Of a DNA stretch of 64,000 nt, positions 16,206 to 24,660 are shown piece after piece; positions within the stretch are counted from its first letter, which is position 1; each line of letters begins with the position of its first letter. The translations under genes and the position numbers were made by a program. Where the stretch lies: contig NZ_QNQU01000027.1 of the NCBI RefSeq assembly GCF_003315595.1, forward strand, positions 1-64,000, written 5' to 3'. The notes beneath the pieces are model-generated. The model did not search any database, was not told the origin of the DNA, and saw only the letters and a list, made by a program, of their open reading frames with translations. The DNA is from Pedobacter miscanthi. Its GTDB lineage: Bacteria; Bacteroidota; Bacteroidia; Sphingobacteriales; Sphingobacteriaceae.

Positions 16206-16856
16206 ATGCTAAAAGCCACTGGAATAAGAAAATCGTACGGAAATCTGCAAATATTGAAAGGTGTAAATTTTGAGGTGCAAAAGGGGGAGATTGTAAGTAT
16301 AATCGGGCCTTCAGGCGCCGGAAAGAGCACTTTGTTACACATTTTGGGTACACTTGATAAACCCGACAGCGGAAGCGTAGAGCTAAAAGGTACTGTAATA
16401 AATAAATTAGTTGGCGATATGGTTGGCGTTTTCCGAAACCAGAACATTGGTTTTGTATTCCAGTTTCACCATTTATTGCCTGAATTTAGTGCCATCGAGA
16501 ACATTTGTATTCCGGCATTTATAGCTAAAGTGAATAAAAAACAGGCAGAAACCAGGGCATTGGAGCTTTTAGATTTGTTGGGATTGAAAGACAGGGGGCA
16601 GCATAAACCGAATCAGTTATCGGGAGGCGAGCAACAGCGTGTGGCCATTGCCCGGGCACTTATCAACAATCCTTCAATTATATTTGCCGACGAACCCTCT
16701 GGTAACTTAGATTCTGAAAATGCTGCTGGTTTGCACCAGTTATTTGTAACCCTGCGCGATAATTTTAATCAAACTTTTGTAATTGTAACACATAACGAAC
16801 ATCTGGCCAGAACGAGTGATCGCGTGGTAAGCATGAAAGATGGACTAATCGTATAG
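16206..16856 (+). CDS. lolD: Lipoprotein-release ABC transporter ATPase LolD-like
   Basis: A 216-residue ABC ATPase of the LolD/MacB/FtsE group. Walker A is GPSGAGKST near residue 36-44, the signature is LSGGEQQR near 138-145, and Walker B is IIFADEPSGNLDS. QFHHLLPEFSAIENI after the Q-loop is characteristic of LolD-type ATPases. It should power LolC/E-type permeases that extract lipoproteins from the inner membrane. No permease is adjacent; unlinked lolD genes are usual in Bacteroidota. The mRNA may be leaderless. Confidence 0.88.
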   Translation: MLKATGIRKSYGNLQILKGVNFEVQKGEIVSIIGPSGAGKSTLLHILGTLDKPDSGSVELKGTVINKLVGDMVGVFRNQNIGFVFQFHHLLPEFSAIENICIPAFIAKVNKKQAETRALELLDLLGLKDRGQHKPNQLSGGEQQRVAIARALINNPSIIFADEPSGNLDSENAAGLHQLFVTLRDNFNQTFVIVTHNEHLARTSDRVVSMKDGLIV

Positions 16857-16916
16857 CCAGGATTAAAGGATTACATGATTTTAGGAATAACGTAAAAAGC
16901 ATTCAAAACTAAATCA

Positions 16917-17008
16917 TTCCCTTATTCATTCAAGAATTTATTCATTCATTCTCTCATTCAATCAATCATTCATTAATTCTCTCCTTCAATATTCAATCAT
17001 TTACTAAC
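16917..17008. repeat. ATTCATTC microsatellite-like tract
   Basis: About 90 bases dominated by the tetramer ATTC and variants (TTCATTCATTC, CAATCAATCATTC). No G-rich strand and no coding potential. It ends just before the TTG-initiated gene at 17023. Confidence 0.75.
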
Positions 17009-17022
17009 CCTATTATTCAAAA

Positions 17023-17502
17023 TTGAAAATTCTCATTACAGGCGGAAATAATGCAAAGGCTTTAAAACTCATGAAAGCATTTCCGAGTCATTTTGTTTTA
17101 CTTGCCGATTATGGCGATGTACCTGGTATTATTACCGAAAAATATGCTTTCTCAACTTTGGGTGTATTAAATAAGGATAGCATTGCCCATATTTTACTTA
17201 ATTTTTGCATTACCGAAGCAATAGATTGTATCATTCCGCTTCAGCGCTACGAAGTTGAACCTTTGGCCAAATCGGCTGTGCTTTTTGGCGAATATGGCAT
17301 TCAGGTGCTGCTTCCTGATGCGGATGTGGTAACCGGTTATTTAAGCGATGAAAAACAGCAATTCCAATATTTTGCGGTATACATCCATGGCGATTGCATT
17401 TTCTCCAGTGAAGAAAATTTCGCTCCAAAAAAGCTTTCTGCATCATTTAACGGGGTATTTGGTTATGACAATGCAAACGATTTAAAACTTTTTACAATAT
17501 AA
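17023..17502 (+). CDS. PreATP-grasp-like N-terminal domain protein, truncated
   Basis: A 159-residue protein with a TTG start. MKILITGGNNAKALKLMKAF and the later ADYGDVPGI, IDCIIPLQRYEVEPLAKSA and FGEYGIQVLLPDADVVTGYLSDK-like wording are those of the PreATP-grasp Rossmann domain found before ATP-grasp ligases (carbamoyl phosphate synthetase-like). The ATP-binding domains are missing, so it cannot be a ligase on its own. One base separates it from the HAD-like gene downstream; together they may form a degenerate two-gene unit. Function unknown. Confidence 0.7.
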   Translation: MKILITGGNNAKALKLMKAFPSHFVLLADYGDVPGIITEKYAFSTLGVLNKDSIAHILLNFCITEAIDCIIPLQRYEVEPLAKSAVLFGEYGIQVLLPDADVVTGYLSDEKQQFQYFAVYIHGDCIFSSEENFAPKKLSASFNGVFGYDNANDLKLFTI

Positions 17503-17503
17503 T

Positions 17504-18112
17504 ATGGATGCTTATCAATATGTAAAGGACAAGCAGGTCGTTATTTTTGAATTAGACGACGTATTGTTCCCGGAGAAAGACTATTTATTACAGGTTTATT
17601 ATCTGTTTGCCCAGTTTATCGAATATACCGAGCAAAAAAATGCTCAGCCTATTATTGCTTTTATGCAGGGCGAATATGAACATAACGGAACCTCAGAAAT
17701 ATTCGAAAAAACGGCCAAACAATTCGGGATTGATGAAAAGTATAAATACAATTTCGATCTTTTACACCTAAACGCCCGTTTGCCGCTTAAACTTTTGCTT
17801 TATAAAAATATGCTGGAGTTTATGCAGGAACTTGTGATCAACCGCAAACAGATCTTTATTGTAACAGCCGGAAATCCCGAGCAACAACTGAATAAAATCA
17901 GGCAAACCGAATGGAATGGGTTAGAGCAATACCTTACCGTTTATTTTACTGAAGAACTTAATCAATCTAAATCAGAAATTTTTCAGAACATACTAAACAG
18001 CAACAATTTATCACCTAATCATGCGTTAGTTGTTGGTGCAAATAAATTTGATGAGCAACAATCCAGATTAATTAATTTGCCGTATATTGTGTCACTAGAA
18101 ATTTACAAATAA
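17504..18112 (+). CDS. HAD-superfamily protein with altered nucleophile
   Basis: A 202-residue protein with the HAD hydrolase layout. Motif I reads VIFELDDVLFP: the catalytic nucleophile Asp of FDLDDTL-type motifs is replaced by Glu (codon GAA), while the second Asp remains. Motif II is IVTAGNPEQQL, a Lys occurs in QSKSEIFQN, and motif IV is VVGANKFDEQ rather than GDxxxD. It may therefore be catalytically impaired or non-enzymatic. It is cotranscribed with the PreATP-grasp-like gene (1-base gap) and followed after 2 bases by an S41 protease gene. Confidence 0.78.
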   Translation: MDAYQYVKDKQVVIFELDDVLFPEKDYLLQVYYLFAQFIEYTEQKNAQPIIAFMQGEYEHNGTSEIFEKTAKQFGIDEKYKYNFDLLHLNARLPLKLLLYKNMLEFMQELVINRKQIFIVTAGNPEQQLNKIRQTEWNGLEQYLTVYFTEELNQSKSEIFQNILNSNNLSPNHALVVGANKFDEQQSRLINLPYIVSLEIYK

Positions 18113-18114
18113 AT

Positions 18115-19617
18115 ATGCTTAAAAGATTGATTTCGCAAAATGCATTTTTGTATGCTTTGCTTATTGTGGTTGGATTTACGGTATCGTGTAAGAAAAACAA
18201 TTCGGAAACCGATGCCAATGCCGTTGTTGAATCAAATTTACTACAAACAAAAACCACCGACCGGACACTTCTGACTAAAGATTCCATTTTTCTTTATGCC
18301 AAACAAACCTATTTCTGGAATGTTGGAATGCCAAGTTACGATACTTTTAATCCGCGTAAATATGCAAGTAACCAACAGGTGGTTTCGGCCATAAGGGCGT
18401 TATCGAGTAATGGTGGCAAAGATAAATATTCATTTATAGATGATGGTACAGTTGCCGGCGAATTAGGAGGTGTGGGCGGCGATTATGGTTTTTCAGCCAA
18501 TTTCGAAGCAAATACTGATACACTCAGGGTTAAATATGTATACCCTACATCACCGGCAGCGCAGGCTGGCCTGGCGAGGGGAAATAAAATAACCAGAGTT
18601 AACGGCAGGGCTGTTTCCAGGGCTTCATCAGCAGAAATTGATTTTTTAAACAATGCCATTTTTGGTGATAATGCTTCTGTAACATTAACGATCGAAAAAA
18701 ATAAAACGGCTACCGATGTTACTGTTACACGCGGTAGTTATAATATTAATCCAATTTTATATACCAATACTTATAGCGTTAATGGCAAAAAAGTAGGTTA
18801 TATCGTGTTTAACAGTTTTACTACAAATATTCTGGGCGGACTTGATAATGCTTTTGTCAAGTTTAAAAGTGACGGGGTAACTGAACTTATTGTTGATTTA
18901 AGGTATAACGGGGGTGGCTCTGTTGCTACTGCCGATGGATTTACAAACCTTATTGCTCCGGTATCTCAAAATGGAAAAGTAATGTACACCACGTATTATA
19001 ATAAATTGATGCAGGATGCAGGTGCAAAAATCCTGGAGAATCAAAAGTTCTATTATACATTTCCAAATGGAAAAACCGAACTGGTAAGCATGTTCGATTA
19101 TAGTTTTAAGCCTACAATTGCTGCCGGAAACCAGGAGCTTTTTACAAAACGCGGTTCGTTAAATTTAAACAGGGTTTATTTTATCGTTACAGGCTCTACC
19201 GCATCGGCCAGCGAGTTGCTGATCAATAATTTGAAACCGGTAATGGATGTAAAGTTAATCGGATCTAAAACCTATGGTAAACCAGTTGGATTTTTCTCTC
19301 TGCGTATCGATAAGTCTGATTTGTATATACCGCAGTTCCAAACTAAAAACTCGGTTGATTTTGGGGATTATTTTGACGGGATGAATGTAGATAAAAGCGT
19401 TGCCGACGACCTGACAAAAGACTTTGGCGATGTTGATGAGAAATTATTGTCACAAGCCTTATATTATAGTCTTAACGGAAACTTTACTTCCTACACTAAA
19501 GAAAATGCATTAAGCAGCACCAGTGCAGCAGGTAAAGCACTATCCGATAATGCAAATGAAAAATTGAACCACGAATTTAAAGGCATGGTTGAAACCAGAA
19601 AGCTGAAATTTATGTAG
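18115..19617 (+). CDS. S41-family peptidase lipoprotein
   Basis: A 500-residue predicted lipoprotein. The signal peptide ends in FTVSC with lipidation Cys25. A PDZ-like segment spans about 120-205 (SPAAQAGLARGNKITRVNG), then the S41 C-terminal-processing-peptidase core: DLRYNGGGS at 261-269 and the nucleophile region TGSTASASE at 359-367. A basic residue follows in SKTYGKPVG at 384-392. It is probably anchored in the outer membrane or periplasm and degrades or trims proteins there. It starts 2 bases after the HAD-like gene, so it is likely in the same operon. A strong terminator follows. Confidence 0.88.
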   Translation: MLKRLISQNAFLYALLIVVGFTVSCKKNNSETDANAVVESNLLQTKTTDRTLLTKDSIFLYAKQTYFWNVGMPSYDTFNPRKYASNQQVVSAIRALSSNGGKDKYSFIDDGTVAGELGGVGGDYGFSANFEANTDTLRVKYVYPTSPAAQAGLARGNKITRVNGRAVSRASSAEIDFLNNAIFGDNASVTLTIEKNKTATDVTVTRGSYNINPILYTNTYSVNGKKVGYIVFNSFTTNILGGLDNAFVKFKSDGVTELIVDLRYNGGGSVATADGFTNLIAPVSQNGKVMYTTYYNKLMQDAGAKILENQKFYYTFPNGKTELVSMFDYSFKPTIAAGNQELFTKRGSLNLNRVYFIVTGSTASASELLINNLKPVMDVKLIGSKTYGKPVGFFSLRIDKSDLYIPQFQTKNSVDFGDYFDGMNVDKSVADDLTKDFGDVDEKLLSQALYYSLNGNFTSYTKENALSSTSAAGKALSDNANEKLNHEFKGMVETRKLKFM

Positions 19618-19635
19618 TTGGCGATATTGATACAG

Positions 19636-19674
19636 AAAAGGCCGGCTTTGTAGTTCAAAACCGGCCTTTTTTTA
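19636..19674 (+). terminator. Terminator after the S41 peptidase gene
   Basis: AAAAGGCCGG (19636-19645) and CCGGCCTTTT (19661-19670) form the stem, followed by T. Confidence 0.9.
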
Positions 19675-19764
19675 TATAATTATTACAGTAAATGTGTAGA
19701 AAGGTGTTGCATTTTTTCTAAAAAATCGATAAGCTTGTTTAACATTAATCGTTAAAGAGACATC

Positions 19765-20031
19765 ATGCCAATAGAAATTGTAGAAAAGGAACACATCAGT
19801 TATTTAAATATCATCAATGCAAAAGAAGATCACTCCGAAGAATTAAAAACAAAACTTAACGAAGCCCAGCGCCTGGGTAATGAATTTAAATCGAAAGCCG
19901 TTATCACTTTTAATACCACCATTGGAGCAAAACGTGTTGATACTACGGTTTGGGCCGTTACAGAAAAATATATACAGCTAAAAAATAATATACATATTCC
20001 GTTAAAAAGTTTGATCGACATCGATTTTTAA
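19765..20031 (+). CDS. Small conserved hypothetical protein
   Basis: An 88-residue soluble protein, not recognised. The first half is a charged helix (EELKTKLNEAQRLGNEF). The second half looks like beta strands (SKAVITFNTTIG, VDTTVWAVTEKYIQL, IHIPLKSLIDIDF), resembling small proteins that present a PilZ-like or SH3-like barrel, though this is only an impression. It lies 49 bases before dprA on the same strand. Confidence 0.7.
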   Translation: MPIEIVEKEHISYLNIINAKEDHSEELKTKLNEAQRLGNEFKSKAVITFNTTIGAKRVDTTVWAVTEKYIQLKNNIHIPLKSLIDIDF

Positions 20032-20080
20032 GCTTGCTATAAGGAAATAAATCATCCCGCATTTATTTAACCTTAAAAAT

Positions 20081-21175
20081 ATGAGCACGCTACATAAAAT
20101 TGCCTTAACTTTTATTAAATCTATCGGACCGGTAACGGCCAAAAACCTTCTTGCCTATTGCGGGAGTGCCGAAAATATATTTTCGGCATCAAAAAAACAG
20201 CTGCTGCAGATCCCGGGAGTTGGAGAGAAAACTGTTGAGGCCATCCGCGGCACCGATGCGCTGGTAAGGGCACAGCAGGAACTCGATTTTGTTGAAAAAC
20301 ATGACATAGAAGTACTGTTTTTTTCTGATGAGAAATATCCTAAACGCTTAAAAAACTGTTTTGATTCGCCCATTTTGCTTTATGCCAAAGGTACTGCCGA
20401 TCTCAATCATAAGCGCATTATCAGTATTGTTGGTACAAGAAATGCAACTATTTACGGGAAAAACCTTTGTAAGGAATTGTGTGAGGTGTTGGCACCTTAT
20501 GATGTGCTGGTAGTAAGCGGACTCGCTTATGGCATTGATGTAACTGCACATAAAGAATGTTTAACCAATAATATCTCCACTGTTGGGGTGCTGGGGCATG
20601 GGCTAGATCGTTTATACCCAAAAATCCATAAAAGTACTTCGCAAAAAATGGTTCTGAATGGCGGTTTGTTAACTGAGTTTCCAATCCTAACCAATCCCGA
20701 CCGACAGAATTTTCCACAGCGGAACCGCATTATTGCCGGTGTTGCCGATGCTGTTATCGTAGTGGAGGCTTCAATAAAAGGAGGGGCACTGATCACAGCC
20801 GAAATTGCTAATTCTTATAATAAAGATGTATATGCTTTTCCGGGTAGAACACATGATCCTTTATCTGAAGGTTGCAATTTCCTGATTAAAACCAATAGGG
20901 CAGGCCTGATCAACAGTGCGCACGACCTGATTTATTATTTAGGCTGGGATGATGAGGTAAAGGAGAAAAAGAAAGAAACTCAAACCACTTTACATTTAAA
21001 TCTGACACCAAATGAGCAATTGGTGGTAGATGCCCTGCAAAAAGGGCAGCTTTCTATTGATGAACTTTGCATCCAGCTTAATATTCAGCAGAGCAAACTA
21101 TCCATCGTAATTCTTACCTTAGAGATGCAGGGGATTATTGTTTCGCTACCGGGGAAGATTTATAAGTTGGTGTAA
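20081..21175 (+). CDS. dprA: DNA-processing protein DprA
   Basis: A 364-residue protein with the full DprA architecture. An N-terminal helix-hairpin-helix stretch (LLQIPGVGEKTVEAIRG, about 41-58) is followed by the Rossmann-fold core with GTRNATIYG, VVSGLAYGIDVTAH, GLDRLYPKIH and FPQRNRIIAG, and a C-terminal winged helix from about 300. DprA loads RecA on incoming single-stranded DNA in natural transformation. It is widely conserved, including in species not known to be competent. Confidence 0.95.
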   Translation: MSTLHKIALTFIKSIGPVTAKNLLAYCGSAENIFSASKKQLLQIPGVGEKTVEAIRGTDALVRAQQELDFVEKHDIEVLFFSDEKYPKRLKNCFDSPILLYAKGTADLNHKRIISIVGTRNATIYGKNLCKELCEVLAPYDVLVVSGLAYGIDVTAHKECLTNNISTVGVLGHGLDRLYPKIHKSTSQKMVLNGGLLTEFPILTNPDRQNFPQRNRIIAGVADAVIVVEASIKGGALITAEIANSYNKDVYAFPGRTHDPLSEGCNFLIKTNRAGLINSAHDLIYYLGWDDEVKEKKKETQTTLHLNLTPNEQLVVDALQKGQLSIDELCIQLNIQQSKLSIVILTLEMQGIIVSLPGKIYKLV

Positions 21176-21192
21176 TAAATTATTGCTTTTTT

Positions 21193-21242
21193 GACATCGA
21201 GGTAGATTTCTCGACTGCGTTACACTCCGTTCGAAATGACGA
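21193..21242. repeat. REP-like repeat, CGAGGTAGATTTCTCG half copy
   Basis: Reads ATCGAGGTAGATTTCTCGAC and continues to TTCGAAATGACG. It matches the right part of the elements at 5213-5299 and 22846-22955. Confidence 0.65.
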
Positions 21243-21391
21243 GTGCCCTTTATAGAATTGCATTTTGCCCAATAATCAATCTATAATGCCCATCATAATT
21301 ATAGATTATGCAATTAAATTCTAATTATTTTTAATTTTCGAAATTATGTTTCAAATAAAATATAGTTTATAAAATACTAAATGCCTTTACT

Positions 21392-21399
21392 TAATTTTG
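21392..21399 (+). promoter_or_regulatory. -7 element of the cystathionine beta-synthase gene
   Basis: TAATTTTG matches TAnnTTTG. The ATG follows after 4 bases, so the mRNA is predicted to be leaderless. No clear TTTG is seen near -33. Confidence 0.5.
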
Positions 21400-21403
21400 C
21401 ATA

Positions 21404-22765
21404 ATGTGGTACAACAATATTTTAGAAACCATTGGCAATACGCCGCTGGTAAAATTAAATACAATTACTAAAGGTGTTCCGGGTACAATCCTGGCAAAAA
21501 TTGAGACAACCAATCCGGGTAACTCAATTAAAGACCGTATGGCGGTTAAAATGATCGAAGATGCCGAGAAAAGCGGGAAGTTAAAACCGGGCGGAACCAT
21601 TATTGAAGGAACATCAGGAAATACAGGTATGGGCTTGGCCATGGCTGCCATTATTAAAGGCTACAAATGTATTTTCACCACTACTGATAAACAATCCAAA
21701 GAAAAAGTTGATGCTTTGCGTGCTTTTGGCGCTGAAGTAATTGTTTGTCCTACAAACGTAGAGCCGGAAGATCCGCGTTCTTATTACTCGGTTTCATCAC
21801 GTTTGGAGCGTGAGGTACCAAATTCATGGAAACCTAACCAATATGATAATTTAGCCAACTCACAAGCACACTACGAACAAACCGGTCCTGAAATCTGGGA
21901 GCAGACTGAAGGTAAAATTACCCATTTGGTGGTTGGTGTAGGCACTGGTGGTACAATTTCGGGAACCGGCAAATACTTAAAAGAGAAAAATCCAAATATT
22001 AAAATTTGGGGAATTGATACCTATGGTTCGGTTTTCAAGAAATATAAAGAAACCGGCATTTTTGATAAGGACGAAATTTATCCTTACATCACCGAAGGAA
22101 TCGGAGAGGATTTTCTGCCTGCAAACGTAAACTTTGATGTAATTGATCTTTTCGAAAAAGTTACCGATAAGGATGCAGCTTTGATGACGCGTGATATTGC
22201 CCGTAAAGAAGGGATTTTTGTAGGTAACTCGGCAGGTGCTGCCATTGGTGGATTAATCCAGTTAAAAGATCAATTAAAACCAGAAGATGTAGTGGTGGTG
22301 ATCTTTCACGATCATGGTAGCCGTTATATGGGTAAAATGTATAATGAAGACTGGTTACGCGAACGTGGGTTTTTACAGGATGAGAAACTAACAGCAAAAT
22401 CAATCCTGGCTAAAAAAGAAAATACTGAAATTGTAACCTTGGATGCCCAAAAATCAGTGCTTGAAGCTATAAATACCATTAAATCGATGAATATCTCTCA
22501 AATTCCAGTTACTCAACAGGGAATGATTGTAGGTAAGATTGCAGAAAGTGATATTTTAAGTGCCTTATTGGAAAACCCAGGTTTGAAATCTGCACCGATT
22601 TCAGAAATCATGACGGCTACTTTCCCGTTTGTTGATTTGAATACCTCAATTGATAAAATTTCTTCACTAATTAATAAAGAAAATTCTGCTGTATTAGTGG
22701 AAGATGAAACAGGTAAGATCGAAATTATTACACAGTATGATATTATTAACGCGATATCAGGATAG
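21404..22765 (+). CDS. Cystathionine beta-synthase (PLP enzyme with CBS domain pair)
   Basis: A 453-residue fold-type II PLP enzyme. The PLP lysine is Lys43 in NSIKDRMA. The substrate loop GTSGNTG is at 69-75, the phosphate loop is GTGGTISGTG, and the C-terminal PLP-ring serine lies in GNSAGAAIGG. Two CBS motifs follow at about 335-453 (ISQIPVTQQGMIVGKI and NSAVLVEDETGKIEII). The architecture is that of cystathionine beta-synthase rather than CysK. It condenses serine or O-acetylserine with homocysteine or sulfide; the exact donor cannot be read from sequence. The -7 box sits 4 bases before the ATG. Confidence 0.9.
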   Translation: MWYNNILETIGNTPLVKLNTITKGVPGTILAKIETTNPGNSIKDRMAVKMIEDAEKSGKLKPGGTIIEGTSGNTGMGLAMAAIIKGYKCIFTTTDKQSKEKVDALRAFGAEVIVCPTNVEPEDPRSYYSVSSRLEREVPNSWKPNQYDNLANSQAHYEQTGPEIWEQTEGKITHLVVGVGTGGTISGTGKYLKEKNPNIKIWGIDTYGSVFKKYKETGIFDKDEIYPYITEGIGEDFLPANVNFDVIDLFEKVTDKDAALMTRDIARKEGIFVGNSAGAAIGGLIQLKDQLKPEDVVVVIFHDHGSRYMGKMYNEDWLRERGFLQDEKLTAKSILAKKENTEIVTLDAQKSVLEAINTIKSMNISQIPVTQQGMIVGKIAESDILSALLENPGLKSAPISEIMTATFPFVDLNTSIDKISSLINKENSAVLVEDETGKIEIITQYDIINAISG

Positions 22766-22806
22766 GTAGGATGTAAGATGGGAAATGTAAGATGTGAGAT
22801 GGGAAA
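22766..22806. repeat. GATGTAAGATGGGAAATG-type purine-rich repeat
   Basis: A degenerate repetition of GTAAGATG / GGAAATG units. The same type recurs at 30332-30400, 30477-30510, 33952-34026 and 39656-39690 on either strand. Confidence 0.65.
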
Positions 22807-22845
22807 TGAACTATAGAAAGTTTCGATACTTAACATCTAATTTAC

Positions 22846-22955
22846 CGTTATTTCGAGCGGAGTGCAACGAAGTCGAGAACCACACAGTGCTCAGCGAAGC
22901 TAAATCTATCTCGAGGTAGATCTCTCCACTCCACTGCGTTTCGGTCGAGATGACG
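22846..22955. repeat. REP-like inverted repeat, CGAGGTAGATCTCTCC family, copy 2
   Basis: Starts CGTTATTTCGAGCGGAGTGC and ends CGGTCGAGATGACG, with TCTATCTCGAGGTAGATC in the middle. Matches 5213-5299 with an extra 20-odd bases in the left arm. Confidence 0.75.
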
Positions 22956-22962
22956 CCTCGCA

Positions 22963-23064
22963 TTAGTCGGGATTTGTAATTTCGACCGCTGAGTAATGAA
23001 TTTTCAATTCATTTTAAGGATTAAAAATCCTTGTTCAAAAGATGGGATTGCAAATCCCGACTAA
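22963..23064. repeat. Long inverted repeat TTAGTCGGGATTTG...CAAATCCCGACTAA
   Basis: The arms at 22963-22980 and 23046-23064 match over 17 of 18 positions. Between them is a smaller hairpin AAGGAT/ATCCTT. It looks like a small MITE-like palindrome. I see no second copy in the window. Confidence 0.75.
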
Positions 23065-23083
23065 CAAAGTTAATTCCCGCGGG

Positions 23084-23149
23084 CGTCACCCTGAATTTAT
23101 TTCAGGGTCTAATTAATACAAAAGATGCTGAAATAAATTCAGCATGACG
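23084..23149. repeat. Double-hairpin REP element CGTCACCCTGAA...TTCAGCATGACG, copy 1
   Basis: Two short hairpins (CCCTGAA/TTCAGGG and GCTGAA/TTCAGC) are arranged tail to tail between CGTCA and TGACG ends. Near-identical copies occur at 44534-44599 (inverted order) and 62064-62129, with a single-hairpin relative at 24628-24652. Confidence 0.85.
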
Positions 23150-23173
23150 ATTCTTATAAAATATTAACAAACA

Positions 23174-23211
23174 AAAACGCCCCGGTAAATTTTTTACCGG
23201 GGCGTTTTTTT
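23174..23211. terminator. Terminator of murA (bidirectional)
   Basis: AAAACGCCCCGGTAAA and TTTACCGGGGCGTTTT pair over 16 bases around a 3-base loop, with T and A tracts outside. Confidence 0.92.
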
Positions 23212-23271
23212 ATTACGCTATTTCGCTTTGGGTTTTACCTTCTCCCCTCAACCTTTAAACCTTCAACCTTA

Positions 23272-24597
23272 TTAGTGACTCGGCGCATCAGCGTTTACAC
23301 GCTTAATCTGCGCGCCTAAGGCACGTAAACGGGTGTCGATATCCTGATAGCCACGTTCAATCTGTTCGATGTTGTAGATGGTAGATTTGCCTTCTGCAGA
23401 TAAAGCTGCAATTAACAATGAAACCCCGGCCCTGATATCAGGAGAAGTCATGCTGATACCGCGTAATTTGTATTTTTTGTCTATACCGTTAACCGTTGCA
23501 CGGTGCGGATCGCAAAGAATAATCTGAGCACCCATATCAATCAGTTTATCCACGAAGAATAAACGGCTTTCGAACATTTTCTGGTGGATTAAAACATTTC
23601 CTTTTGCTTGTGTAGCCACAACCAAAACAATACTCAATAAATCAGGTGTAAAACCCGGCCAAGGCGAATCGGCAATGGTTAAAATCGATCCATCGATAAA
23701 AGTATCAATTTCGTAATGTTTTTGAGAAGGAACATAAATATCGTCGCCACGGCGTTCTAATTTAATACCCAGTTTTCTAAAAACCTCAGGTATTACCCCA
23801 AGTTCATCATAACAAACATTTTTAATGGTAATTTCCGACTCCGTCATTGCAGCCATACCGATGAAAGAACCAATTTCGATCATATCAGGCAACATCCGGT
23901 GTTCTGTACCACCTAAAACGGTAACACCTTCGATGGTTAATAAGTTAGAACCAATGCCCGAAATTTTTGCTCCCATGCGGTTAAGCATTTTACAAAGCTG
24001 CTGTAAATAAGGTTCGCAGGCTGCATTGTAAATGGTAGTGGTACCTTTAGCTAAAACAGCAGCCATTACAATGTTTGCCGTTCCAGTTACCGAAGCTTCA
24101 TCTAGCAAGATATAAGCGCCCTGTAAATTGGTTGCATCAACGTTAAAGAAAGCTTTTTTGCTGTCGTAAACAAATTTTGCACCTAATTTTTCGAAACCGA
24201 TAAAGTGGGTATCCAGCCTTCTTCTGCCAATTTTATCACCTCCCGGTTTAGGAATGGCTGCTTTACCAAAACGTGCGAGCAATGGCCCAACAATCATAAT
24301 CGAACCACGTAAACCACCACCTTTAGCTTTAAAAGTATCAGATTCAAAGAAGTTTAAATCAATATTTTTAGCTTCGAAAGTGTAAGTATCTTTATTAATG
24401 CGTTCAACTTTTACGCCTAAATCGCCTAATAATTCGATCAGTTTGTTTACATCTTTAATATCAGGGATATTGCTGATGGTTACTTTTTCTTCTGTAAGCA
24501 ATACTGCAGATAAAATCTGTAAAGCTTCGTTTTTGGCACCTTGTGGAGTGATTTCGCCTTTTAATTTAATTCCGCCTGTTATTTCAAATGCGTTCAT
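23272..24597 (-). CDS. murA: UDP-N-acetylglucosamine 1-carboxyvinyltransferase MurA, Asp variant
   Basis: A 441-residue EPSP-synthase-fold enzyme. It transfers enolpyruvate to UDP-GlcNAc, the first committed step of peptidoglycan synthesis. Lys22 and Asn23 lie in GAKNEALQ, and ASVTGTANIVMAA and PDIRAGVSLLIAAL are visible. The catalytic loop reads PKPGGDKIGRR: the residue that is Cys115 in E. coli is Asp121 here (codon GAT at 24237-24235, minus strand). Asp at this position is known in Mycobacterium and Chlamydia MurA, where the enzyme stays active but is not inactivated by fosfomycin. It follows the DUF4290 gene on the same strand, a typical Bacteroidota pair. Confidence 0.95.
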   Translation of the reverse strand: MNAFEITGGIKLKGEITPQGAKNEALQILSAVLLTEEKVTISNIPDIKDVNKLIELLGDLGVKVERINKDTYTFEAKNIDLNFFESDTFKAKGGGLRGSIMIVGPLLARFGKAAIPKPGGDKIGRRRLDTHFIGFEKLGAKFVYDSKKAFFNVDATNLQGAYILLDEASVTGTANIVMAAVLAKGTTTIYNAACEPYLQQLCKMLNRMGAKISGIGSNLLTIEGVTVLGGTEHRMLPDMIEIGSFIGMAAMTESEITIKNVCYDELGVIPEVFRKLGIKLERRGDDIYVPSQKHYEIDTFIDGSILTIADSPWPGFTPDLLSIVLVVATQAKGNVLIHQKMFESRLFFVDKLIDMGAQIILCDPHRATVNGIDKKYKLRGISMTSPDIRAGVSLLIAALSAEGKSTIYNIEQIERGYQDIDTRLRALGAQIKRVNADAPSH

Positions 24598-24627
24598 ATA
24601 TTTTTCTTTTTATAACTCATTTTCGGG

Positions 24628-24652
24628 ATCCTGAAACAAGTTCAGGATGACG
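24628..24652. repeat. Single-hairpin REP relative ATCCTGAA...TTCAGGATGACG
   Basis: ATCCTGAA (24628-24635) and TTCAGGAT (24641-24648), followed by GACGC. One half of the double-hairpin REP family, located between murA and DUF4290. Confidence 0.65.
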
Positions 24653-24660
24653 CATGGTTA

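Noticed and set aside
16917..17008. Possible CRISPR-like regular repeat
   Set aside because: The units are tetramers without spacers; it is a microsatellite-like tract.
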